Shown here: piece after piece, positions 1-6,441 of the stretch
How the letters are laid out: each line of letters opens with the position of its first letter
How positions within the stretch are numbered: position 1 is the first letter of the stretch
NCBI RefSeq assembly: GCF_938018145.1
Contig: NZ_CALIII010000123.1
Coordinates: 1-10,077 of the forward strand
Reading direction: 5' to 3'
DNA from: an uncultured Campylobacter sp.
GTDB lineage: Bacteria > Campylobacterota > Campylobacteria > Campylobacterales > Campylobacteraceae
DNA length: 10,077 nt
The notes under the pieces: generated by a model
Told to the model about the DNA's origin: nothing
Database searches by the model: none
What the model saw: only the letters and a program-made list of their open reading frames with translations
Made by a program: the position numbers and the translations under genes

Positions 1-2397
1 ACTATCGTTTGTATCGTATTTTTCGGTACCGTGATGACCTATAAAGCCACTAGGGACCTAGTAACTGCTTATGAGTGGAAAGGCACGATAGAAAGCGTAA
101 TGGATGCTAACGACGAAGCGAATTTCTTACTCGAAAAAAGTTTTTTGGAGGCCGACTACGACGAGATCATGCGCTATACGGCGGAGTTTAAAAAGGGTCT
201 AAAAAAGCTTGATTCGAGCAATCTAATTTCCTTTGAAAAACTCGCGTTAAACAAAAAAATATTTACCGAGCTGGAAGAGTCGGTTGAAAAAAGAGTCGAA
301 CTAACGGATAAATTTAACTCCGTAACCGCAATGGCAAAACTCGTTTATAGCGAGATGATTTTAAAATTTGAGGCTTTGGACGGATTTTATTTTAAAGAGT
401 TGATGCCGCAAATTTTGATATTTAGATACGACTTAAATGCCGACCTAAAAGCGCCTAGAAAGCTTTTAAACGAGTATTTAAAAGATCCAAAGCTAACCAA
501 AAACGACGCCGGCTTTTTAGCTGGTACGCAAAGGCTGCTTGGCTACTACGAGCAGGCGCAGGAGCTTTATCACGAGATAGTTTCGCTTGGAATTTACAAA
601 AAACTATTTGATCTAAAAGAAAGCAACGAGCGCTATATACAAAAAGTCACGTCAAATTTGCGCGGTACGATGGTGCTGGTGTTTATACTATTTGCTCTTG
701 CGTCGCTATTTGTCTACATCTCTTACGTTAGGGCAAAGGAGCATATCAGGCTTCTAACCCGCTTCGAGCAAGCCGTCGATAATAGCTTTAACGCAATAAC
801 CTTTACCGATCTGGATAGAAAAGTAAAATACGTAAATAAGATTTTTGAGCGAAATTTCGGGTATAAATTTGAAGAGCTCAAAGGCAAAAATATAAATATC
901 ATCAAATCCCACTATCATCCGCACGAATTTTATCAAGATATGCTAAAAACGATAGAATCGAATCAAATTTGGCGAGCCGATGAGCTAGTGAGCAAAACAA
1001 AAAGCGGCGCCCTCATCCACGAGCAGGTTATTTTCTCTCCGCTTTTTAACGAAAGCGGCGACAAAGACGGCTATATGTCGATCAAATACGACAAAACCAA
1101 AGAGCTCGCGATGACCAAAGAGCTCGAAAATAAAAACAAAGAGCTGCAAAATGAGGCGTTAAAAGACAAGCTAACGGGGATGGGTAGTTATTTCGCTCTA
1201 ACGCAAAGGATGGAGCAAGGCACCAGCGGTATGATAATCTACATAAACATCACCAATTTTATGGATTTTAGATTTTTTTACAAGACAAAGACTGTGGATG
1301 CCATCATAGTTTCATTTGCCGAGACGCTTCAGCTTTGCATCGACACTTATAAGATGGACGCGGACATTTACAGAGTGCAGTTTGACGAGTTTTGTATCTG
1401 GTACGGCGGTGACGATGCAGAGCGTGTAGTGCGTAAATTTATCGATTATTTTAAGGCTAATAGCCTCTATATCACGGTCGAGGGAACAAGAGAGTTTATC
1501 CCTAATATCAAAATAACCATAGGCGTTAGTTTGCCTCAAGACACTCCGCAAACAAACCGCCTAACTCAAGCCATGCTAGCTCACCACGAAGCTAAGCAAA
1601 ACGGCGAAACGGTGCAGTTTTACACCGAAAACAGCCACATCGAGCAGCAGTACTACCACAACCAAATCATGTCGCGCACCATCGAAAACGCCATATATAA
1701 TGATACCGTGATCGTCGAGTGTCAGCCGATTTACGATGTATCGGGCGAAGGTTCGCAAATCAAATACTACGAAGTGCTTGTACGTATCATCGACGAAAGC
1801 GGCAAGACTCGCTATCCGGGCGAGTTTTTGGACATAGCAAAGAAAATTTCGCTTTATAACGATATCACCAAAAAGGTCGTTGAGCACGTATTTAGGCTAG
1901 TTGAGAAGTTTACGAATACAAGCTTTTCTATGAACCTTTCTAGCAGCGATATCGCAAACGAGAGCATAAGGGATCTCATCGAGAAAAAGCTACGCGTCTG
2001 CTCAAGGCCGGAGCACGTGTATTTTGAGATACTAGAGAGTGAGGGCGTGGATGATTATAAGATCGTAAATGATTTTATCAACAGGATCCGCGCCTACGAC
2101 TGCAAAATCTCGATCGATGATTTCGGTAGCGGCTACTCTAACTACTACCGTATCTTGGAGCTTGATATCGACACGATCAAGATCGACGGCTCGATCATCA
2201 AAAAGCTACCTTACGACAAAAATGCTAGGTATCTACTGCAAACCATCATCGACTTTGCCGGAAGACAGGGCTATAACGTCGTGGCGGAGTTTGTTAGCTC
2301 AGAGGAGATCCTCGCCGAGATAAAGAAATTTGGCATCAAATACGCGCAAGGGTTTTTGCTGGGCAAGCCGACCTCTCCGAGCAATATCGAGGAGTAA
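1..2397 (+). CDS. Membrane-bound c-di-GMP phosphodiesterase, PAS-GGDEF(degenerate)-EAL; 5' end outside window
   Basis: The frame is open from base 1, so the true start lies to the left; 798 residues are visible and numbered from base 1. The first ~12 residues (TIVCIVFFGTVM) look like the end of a first membrane helix, so the GTG/ATG at 31/34 is probably internal. A mostly helical region (about 20-215) without known motifs should be a periplasmic sensor, followed by a second membrane helix (about 222-243) and a PAS domain (about 250-365). The GGDEF-like domain (about 385-555) has VQFDEF in place of GGDEF, so cyclase activity is unlikely. The EAL domain (about 570-790) keeps the catalytic set: E591 in EVLVR, N645, the FEILE glutamates at 676/679, D706-D707 in DDFGSG, K727, E763 and Q783 in QGF. 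It should hydrolyse c-di-GMP at the inner membrane, with the periplasmic and PAS parts sensing an unknown signal. Protein class is sure; the signal is not. Confidence 0.93.
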   Translation, partial: TIVCIVFFGTVMTYKATRDLVTAYEWKGTIESVMDANDEANFLLEKSFLEADYDEIMRYTAEFKKGLKKLDSSNLISFEKLALNKKIFTELEESVEKRVELTDKFNSVTAMAKLVYSEMILKFEALDGFYFKELMPQILIFRYDLNADLKAPRKLLNEYLKDPKLTKNDAGFLAGTQRLLGYYEQAQELYHEIVSLGIYKKLFDLKESNERYIQKVTSNLRGTMVLVFILFALASLFVYISYVRAKEHIRLLTRFEQAVDNSFNAITFTDLDRKVKYVNKIFERNFGYKFEELKGKNINIIKSHYHPHEFYQDMLKTIESNQIWRADELVSKTKSGALIHEQVIFSPLFNESGDKDGYMSIKYDKTKELAMTKELENKNKELQNEALKDKLTGMGSYFALTQRMEQGTSGMIIYINITNFMDFRFFYKTKTVDAIIVSFAETLQLCIDTYKMDADIYRVQFDEFCIWYGGDDAERVVRKFIDYFKANSLYITVEGTREFIPNIKITIGVSLPQDTPQTNRLTQAMLAHHEAKQNGETVQFYTENSHIEQQYYHNQIMSRTIENAIYNDTVIVECQPIYDVSGEGSQIKYYEVLVRIIDESGKTRYPGEFLDIAKKISLYNDITKKVVEHVFRLVEKFTNTSFSMNLSSSDIANESIRDLIEKKLRVCSRPEHVYFEILESEGVDDYKIVNDFINRIRAYDCKISIDDFGSGYSNYYRILELDIDTIKIDGSIIKKLPYDKNARYLLQTIIDFAGRQGYNVVAEFVSSEEILAEIKKFGIKYAQGFLLGKPTSPSNIEE

Positions 2398-2403
2398 GCG
2401 GAC

Positions 2404-2420
2404 GGCGGCTTTGAGCCGCT
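2404..2420. terminator. GC-rich hairpin between convergent genes, weak terminator candidate
   Basis: GCGGCT (2405-2410), loop TTG, AGCCGC (2414-2419) form a 6-bp stem eight bases after the phosphodiesterase stop. On the plus strand it is followed by TAAATTTA rather than a clear T-run, and on the minus strand by CGTCC. It also lies past the stop of the small minus-strand gene, so it could act weakly for either transcript. Low confidence as an intrinsic terminator. Confidence 0.35.
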
Positions 2421-2437
2421 AAATTTAGCTCATCTTG

Positions 2438-2710
2438 GTCAAATTTGCCCGCTCAAATTTGACTACTCCTGCATCCAAACCGCCAAAAATCCAAGCAAAA
2501 TGATAGCTAAAAACAAACCCGCCTGAAAATAGAAATTCTTTTTTAAATTTTCGTTTATCAGAGCGCAAAGCTCGGAAATAAAAATATATAGCTCGCTCAC
2601 GCATATCCTTTGGCCTCAAGTTTTATGTCAAATTTGCTGCTACTGCCTAGTCAAATTTGAGTGAACCGCCAAAAAGCCGCTCAAATTTAGCTTGGATTAT
2701 AAATTTGAGC
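2438..2710. repeat. Cluster of CAAATTTG words (TCAAATTTGA-type palindromes)
   Basis: Four exact CAAATTTG copies lie at 2440-2447, 2454-2461, 2629-2636 and 2652-2659. Two of them sit within full TCAAATTTGA palindromes (2453-2462 and 2651-2660), and two partial copies follow at 2682-2688 and 2701-2707. The four exact copies flank the small gene at 2463-2600, two on each side, and none is inside it. The same word also occurs elsewhere in the window, including in coding sequence (for example 5721-5730), so it seems to be a genome-wide word rather than a local element. Function unknown. Confidence 0.6.
2463..2600 (-). CDS. Small single-helix membrane protein, 45 residues, GTG start
   Basis: I read a 45-residue protein starting at a GTG (2600-2598) and ending in TAG (2465-2463). 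An AGGA Shine-Dalgarno sits five bases upstream of the GTG. An in-frame TGA lies a few codons further upstream, and GTG is the only start codon between that stop and the coding frame. Residues 1-25 are amphipathic (VSELYIFISELCALINENLK followed by KNFYF). Residues 26-42 (QAGLFLAIILLGFLAVW) form one hydrophobic helix, ending in MQE. It is the last gene on the norB strand, 96 bp after the DUF1523 gene, so cotranscription is possible. The topology fits a small accessory subunit or stabiliser of a membrane enzyme, but no family is recognised and the role is inference. A longer overlapping frame on the same strand reads as an arginine/lysine/phenylalanine-rich shadow without a clear topology. Confidence 0.62.
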   Translation of the reverse strand: MSELYIFISELCALINENLKKNFYFQAGLFLAIILLGFLAVWMQE

Positions 2711-3242
2711 TTGGTTCGTCTTTAAATTTCCTTCTAACAAAAGTGGCGCAAACCACAAACGAAACTGCCGTCAAAGCGTAAAATATATAGCTAAAAATAG
2801 GATTTGCGCGGGTCTCGCCATCTTTTAGCTTTTTAACCGAAACGGCGTTTCTAAACATATCAAACATCGCGATACGCCAGCCGTAGTATTTGATCTGCGC
2901 CCTGTCTTCGCCCACTAGACTCTGTGCGGCGGCTTGGACGTCGGCGGAGTTAAATTTAAAATAAAGCGGCAAGCCCCAGCCCGTGTCTTCGTTGCGATAC
3001 GGCATTACTTTCGTACCGTTTAGCTCCCGCGTGTAGATGAAGTACACGTCTCGCGTCGGGCCGTCGGCCGGGTTTTGCGCGTCGATAAAGCCGTCTTTGT
3101 CCATGCGCTTGACCTCGCCGCCCGTGATGATCGCCTCGTCGTAGTGCGGGAAAGCGTAGTTTATCGCCGTAAACACCAAGGCATGCAGAGCAAACAGAAA
3201 GCTAATTATGAAAATTCGGAGGTATTTTTTAAATTTTTGCAT
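2697..3242 (-). CDS. DUF1523 family membrane protein
   Basis: The product is 181 residues. The chosen start is the ATG at 3242, because AAAGGA (3253-3248) sits five bases upstream of it. An earlier in-frame ATG at 3269 would add nine residues (MYNSPQRTK) translated through this ribosome site and has no clear site of its own. There is an N-terminal membrane helix (about 8-30), an exported or periplasmic middle of about 115 residues, a second helix (about 149-169) and a basic tail (RRKFKDEPSSNL). The middle carries what I recall as the DUF1523 signature: ITGGEVKRMD (39-48), YRNEDTGWG (82-90), YFKF (94-97), YYGWR (119-123) and NAVSV (132-136). The family function is unknown to me. It starts 76 bp after the norB stop on the same strand, so a role beside the NO reductase is plausible but not shown. 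The family call is from memory. Confidence 0.85.
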   Translation of the reverse strand: MQKFKKYLRIFIISFLFALHALVFTAINYAFPHYDEAIITGGEVKRMDKDGFIDAQNPADGPTRDVYFIYTRELNGTKVMPYRNEDTGWGLPLYFKFNSADVQAAAQSLVGEDRAQIKYYGWRIAMFDMFRNAVSVKKLKDGETRANPIFSYIFYALTAVSFVVCATFVRRKFKDEPSSNL

Positions 3243-3288
3243 TTTCGTCCTTTGGGGCGAATTGTACAAGATAGAAGTTTAGAAGAAG

Positions 3289-3313
3289 CTAAGCCCCTAA
3301 AGCAGGGGCTTAG
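3289..3313 (-). terminator. Strong hairpin between norB and the DUF1523 gene; attenuator or mRNA 3'-end stabiliser
   Basis: CTAAGCCCCT (3289-3298) and AGGGGCTTAG (3304-3313) form a perfect 10-bp stem with a 5-base loop, starting six bases after the norB stop. On the minus strand it is followed by CTTCTTCTAAACTTCT, which is pyrimidine-rich but not a true T-run. It may end only part of the transcripts or protect the norB 3' end, giving less of the downstream genes than of norB. Confidence 0.6.
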
Positions 3314-3318
3314 AAGGG

Positions 3319-5565
3319 TTAGGCTTTGGCCTTGCAGCCGCAGCTTCCCGCGATAAATTTAAGAATCTGGATAAAGAAGCAAACGCCGCCGATGATAAAG
3401 ATCGTATCGCCGATCATCCTTAGCCAGCGTAAATTTTGCAAGTGATCCATCTGTAAAAACTCCGCGCTTCTAGCGTACCACATGCCCACATCTATCGCAG
3501 CGACGGCTTGATAAAGACCGATCGGAAGCAGCGACGCCACGATCATCAGCATTAGTCCCGCATTTAGCGACCAAAAGCCAACTTTCATCAGCTTGTCGTT
3601 AAATTCTTGCCCTTTGAAAAGATAAAGCGCCACGAGCCAAACAAAACCTAGCGCCAAAAATCCGTAAACGCCAAACAGCGCCGCGTGTCCGTGCACCGAA
3701 GTGGTGTTTAGACCCTGGATGTAGAACAAAAATAGCGGCGGGTTGATAAGGAAGCCAAATACGCCCGCGCCCAGCATATTCCAAAACGCCACCGCGATAA
3801 AGCAGTAAAGCGGCCATTTGAGATTTTTCGCCCAGCTTTGCGCGAACTGAAGCGAATACTGATGAAAGGCCTCTGCTCCAAGAAGCACCAAAGGCACGAC
3901 CTCAAGCGCGGAAAAGCTAGCGCCCACCGCCATGATCGGAGTGGTCGTTCCGGCAAAATAAAGGTGGTGGAAGGTGCCCGGGATGCCGCCGATAAGAAAT
4001 AAGCTAGCACTTGCCAAGGTCGAATAGGTCGCAAATTTTTTGCCGACTAAGCCTAAAGATGCAAACACGAACGCAAGCGAAGCGGTCGCAAATACCTCGA
4101 AAAAGCCCTCGACCCAAAGGTGAACGACCCACCAGCGCCAGTACTCCATCACCGGTAGCGGGCTTCTTTGTCCGTAAAATAGCCCCGCGCCGTAGAAAAG
4201 TCCCACCGCGATAGCAGAAGCCGTAAAGATAGCTAGCAGGTTTTTATCGCCGTCAGCCTTAAATCCGCCCACGAATCCGCGAAGCACGAGCGCCATCCAG
4301 ATAACAAGACCGACAAACAAAATAAGCTGCCAAACCCTGCCAAGCTCGATATACTCGTATCCTTGGTGTCCCAGCCAAAAGCTCAGGCTAGTATCCATCT
4401 TGCCCGCTATCGCCATGTATTCGCCGACAAAGCTGCCCACGACTAGGAAAAGTAGCGCGTAAAATAGCAAATCAACGCCTAGTTTTTGAAATTTAGGATC
4501 TTTGCCGCCGTTGATGATAGGCGCCAGGAAAAGTCCTGCCGCCAAAAAGCCCGTCGCGATCCAAAAAATGCTCGCCTGGATGTGCCAAGTGCGCGCCAAA
4601 GAGTACGGGATGTACTGGGATAAATTTATGCCGTAAAACTCCTGCCCCTCGACCGTGTAGTGCGCCACGAAGCCGCCTATCATGATCTGGAAAACAAAAA
4701 GCGCGAGCGCGACGAAAAGGTATTTGCCAAGCGCCTTTTGAGACGGAGTCAAATTTAGCCTTGAGAGCGGATCGGCGTCGATAGGAGCGAGCCTTTCGTG
4801 ATCTTTTTCTCCGTAGAAATTTGAAAACCAAACTAGTAAGCCAACGCCAGCGACTAAAATCGTAACGCTGATAATCGTCCAAAATACGTTTTCTTTCGTC
4901 GGAACGTTGTCGATTAGCGGCTCGTGCGGCCAGTTGTTCGTGTACGTAGCCTCGCTATTTGGGCGATTCGTCGCCGTAGCCCAGGTCGCCCAGAAGAAGA
5001 AATCATTTAGCTGCTCGCGGTTTTCCTCTTTGGCTAACGTGTTGTTTTTCATCGCGTAGTTTTCGCGTAGTTTTTGGTATTTCGGATCGTTGCCGAAAAG
5101 CCCGTTATACTCGTCGCGTACTACCTTTGCCGCCGCGATCCTCTCGTCGCTGATCGTTATAACGCCGTTTTTTAGCGTATTCGTGCGGTATTCGCTCTTG
5201 GTTAGAGCCTTGATGTTGGCTTGTTGCTCGGCGCTTAGAGCGTCAAATTTGGCTCCGTAAAGCTGAGCGGCCTTGATATCCATAAACGCGACTAGCTCTT
5301 TATGTAGCCAATCAGCCGTCCAGTCAGGCGCCTGATACGCTCCGTGTCCCCACACCGAGCCCACCTGCATACCGCCGATGCTTTGCCAGGCCTCTTGGCC
5401 TTTGTAAATTTGCTCTTGCTCGACTATTATTTTGCCGTTTTTATCGGCGAAACTCACCACCGGCGGCGCTTCGCGGTAAACCTCTACGCCGTAATAGCCC
5501 AGTATCCCGAAGGCGATAGTAACGACTGCTACCAGCGCCCACCAATACTTCTTGTATTCACGCAT
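3319..5565 (-). CDS. norB: Quinol-dependent nitric oxide reductase (single-subunit qNOR)
   Basis: The product, 748 residues, reduces two NO to N2O in the inner membrane with electrons from quinol. The N-terminal helix (about 8-28) and the periplasmic part (about 30-220), with YKGQEAWQSIGGMQVGSVWG, are typical of the fused qNOR type, which needs no separate NorC. The heme-copper-oxidase core of about 12 helices follows. Matching the known cNOR residues by spacing gives H328 (TWHIQ) and H627 for the low-spin heme, H625 for heme b3, and H482, H533, H534 plus E486 for the non-heme iron. The conserved glutamates E490 and E555 are also present, so the enzyme looks fully active. The length is usual for qNOR. 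The tail ends SCGCKAKA, with two cysteines. The ATG at 5565 has AAGGAG eight bases upstream. It is first gene of a minus-strand unit and is divergent from the gene at 5717. Confidence 0.97.
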   Translation of the reverse strand: MREYKKYWWALVAVVTIAFGILGYYGVEVYREAPPVVSFADKNGKIIVEQEQIYKGQEAWQSIGGMQVGSVWGHGAYQAPDWTADWLHKELVAFMDIKAAQLYGAKFDALSAEQQANIKALTKSEYRTNTLKNGVITISDERIAAAKVVRDEYNGLFGNDPKYQKLRENYAMKNNTLAKEENREQLNDFFFWATWATATNRPNSEATYTNNWPHEPLIDNVPTKENVFWTIISVTILVAGVGLLVWFSNFYGEKDHERLAPIDADPLSRLNLTPSQKALGKYLFVALALFVFQIMIGGFVAHYTVEGQEFYGINLSQYIPYSLARTWHIQASIFWIATGFLAAGLFLAPIINGGKDPKFQKLGVDLLFYALLFLVVGSFVGEYMAIAGKMDTSLSFWLGHQGYEYIELGRVWQLILFVGLVIWMALVLRGFVGGFKADGDKNLLAIFTASAIAVGLFYGAGLFYGQRSPLPVMEYWRWWVVHLWVEGFFEVFATASLAFVFASLGLVGKKFATYSTLASASLFLIGGIPGTFHHLYFAGTTTPIMAVGASFSALEVVPLVLLGAEAFHQYSLQFAQSWAKNLKWPLYCFIAVAFWNMLGAGVFGFLINPPLFLFYIQGLNTTSVHGHAALFGVYGFLALGFVWLVALYLFKGQEFNDKLMKVGFWSLNAGLMLMIVASLLPIGLYQAVAAIDVGMWYARSAEFLQMDHLQNLRWLRMIGDTIFIIGGVCFFIQILKFIAGSCGCKAKA

Positions 5566-5589
5566 ACTTTGTCTCCTTTTGAAAAATTC

Positions 5590-5604
5590 GGATAAAGTTT
5601 ATCC
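5590..5604 (-). promoter_or_regulatory. Perfect palindrome overlapping the likely norB -10
   Basis: GGATAAAGTTTATCC is a perfect 7-bp inverted repeat around one base, 25 bases upstream of the norB ATG. On the minus strand it contains TAAACT (5601-5596), a 4/6 match to TATAAT. If transcription starts near 5589, this hexamer sits at -12 to -7 and the FNR-type box is centred at -41.5, the classical class II activator position. The palindrome may be a second operator. The start site is inferred, not seen. Confidence 0.5.
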
Positions 5605-5612
5605 AAAATAAA

Positions 5613-5622
5613 TTTGCGCAAA
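5613..5622. promoter_or_regulatory. Short palindrome TTTGCGCAAA in the norB promoter
   Basis: A perfect 10-bp palindrome lies between the FNR-type box and the putative norB -10, about where a -35 or spacer would be. It is short enough to be chance and is noted because it is one of four palindromes in about 70 bases. Confidence 0.3.
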
Positions 5623-5623
5623 A

Positions 5624-5637
5624 ATGATGTATATCAA
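5624..5637 (-). promoter_or_regulatory. FNR/CRP-family box upstream of norB
   Basis: On the minus strand this reads TTGAT-ATAC-ATCAT, matching 9 of 10 defined bases of the FNR consensus TTGAT-N4-ATCAA, with a perfect TGAT-N4-ATCA core. NO reductase genes are commonly activated by FNR-like regulators of the DNR/NnrR type that use this same box, so an NO- or oxygen-responsive CRP/FNR protein is the likely activator. The centre (5630.5) is 65 bases upstream of the norB ATG. Confidence 0.65.
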
Positions 5638-5640
5638 TAA

Positions 5641-5659
5641 AAGGACTAAATTTGTCCTT
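5641..5659. promoter_or_regulatory. Inverted repeat AAGGAC-N7-GTCCTT, operator candidate
   Basis: AAGGAC (5641-5646) and GTCCTT (5654-5659) are perfect 6-bp arms around TAAATTT. The centre is about -47 relative to the inferred start of the plus-strand gene at 5717, and it lies just upstream of the FNR-type box of norB. It could serve either gene. It does not match an operator I know, and the FNR-type spacing is absent. Confidence 0.45.
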
Positions 5660-5684
5660 AAAATATGCCTTATATTAAAAAATG

Positions 5685-5690
5685 TATAAT
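5685..5690 (+). promoter_or_regulatory. -10 box TATAAT for the gene at 5717
   Basis: A perfect TATAAT preceded by TG and an AT-rich stretch lies 27 bases before the ATG, implying a start near 5697. No -35 is visible, which is normal for Campylobacter vegetative promoters. The ribosome site AGGAGA (5707-5712) follows, four bases before the ATG. Confidence 0.6.
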
Positions 5691-5716
5691 TTCAAAAATA
5701 TATTTTAGGAGATTTT

Positions 5717-6247
5717 ATGCTCAAATTTGAGATCGTTTATAAATTTTGTCTCATTTGCACGCTGATTTTGGGGCTTAGTTTGCTCGCGTTTTCGGGGGTA
5801 AATTTCGCGCTCGGAGAGTACGGCGAATTTTGGATGGGCGCGCATAAATTTGCGGGCTTTTTAGTCGCGCTCGCGGCCGTTTTACACGTGATAAATCGCA
5901 AGAAAAAGCTCATCAAACTCGCAAATGAATTCATCGACGTCGTCACTCGCCGCAAAAACCCGAGCATGTGCAACATGGACCGCATCATCGCCTCGCTAGA
6001 GCCCTATACGATCGCTGAGATCTCGCAAAAACTAGGCTTTGACGAGGCCGAGTTTTGCCGTACATTGCGCGAAAACGGCGTCAAATTTAATGGAGCAAAT
6101 CAAACCCTTCGCCAAATCGCTTTTTTAAACGACGAAAAGATATTTTTCGTGCTAGTTCTTATCGTCGAGGCGAAATTTGGCAAAAGATTTTGCGGCGAAC
6201 TCAAATTTAAAGGCGGTAAATTTAACGGTAGTAAAAAAGCGGCGTGA
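5717..6247 (+). CDS. Two-helix membrane protein with histidine pair (DUF4405/cytochrome b-like) and cytosolic helical domain
   Basis: The product is 176 residues with an ATG start and a good AGGAGA site. Two hydrophobic helices (about 7-30 and 40-60) are followed by RKKKLIK, placing the rest in the cytosol. H43 (GAHKFAGF) starts helix 2 and H57 (VLHVIN) ends it, a spacing seen in small heme-b membrane proteins such as DUF4405; heme binding is inference. Residues about 84-150 hold two similar helical stretches, TIAEISQKLGFDEAEFCRTL (98-117) and TLRQIAFLNDEKIFFVLVLI (130-149). They resemble the helix-turn-helix-like tail found in some DUF4405-type proteins. The tail (about 155-176) is basic, low in complexity and rich in K, G and F. 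It is divergent from norB with a shared 151-bp control region, so a role in NO or redox sensing, or in electron transfer to NorB, is possible. The exact family is not certain. Confidence 0.8.
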   Translation: MLKFEIVYKFCLICTLILGLSLLAFSGVNFALGEYGEFWMGAHKFAGFLVALAAVLHVINRKKKLIKLANEFIDVVTRRKNPSMCNMDRIIASLEPYTIAEISQKLGFDEAEFCRTLRENGVKFNGANQTLRQIAFLNDEKIFFVLVLIVEAKFGKRFCGELKFKGGKFNGSKKAA

Positions 6248-6441
6248 CGGTTAAATTTGACGGCTAATACGACCTGAAAGCGGTAAATTTGAGTTAATTT
6301 TGCGGCCATGCTTGTAAAGTTGAATTTTGTAAATTTAACTGCGGCGACCAAAATTTGAGTATTTGTGTTTTAGAAATTTATCAAAATTTAACCAGTGTAA
6401 ATTTCAAAAGCTCACTAAAATTTAATATCTTAAAAACAGCC

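Noticed and set aside
31..36. GTG/ATG at 31/34 as the true start of the phosphodiesterase
   Set aside because: The frame continues open to base 1 with hydrophobic codons that look like a membrane helix, and no ribosome site precedes 31.
2425..2619. A 64-codon minus-strand frame over the small gene
   Set aside because: It is a shadow frame: its product mixes many R, K and F residues without a clear topology. The overlapping GTG frame at 2600-2463 has the ribosome site and a clean membrane helix.
3243..3269. Earlier start of the DUF1523 gene at 3269
   Set aside because: The AAAGGA site lies inside this extension and is correctly spaced for the ATG at 3242.
6248..6441. Possible gene or terminator in the convergent gap between the 5717 gene and coaE
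   Set aside because: It holds only repeated AAATTT-type words and no stem with a T-run or coding frame that I can support.
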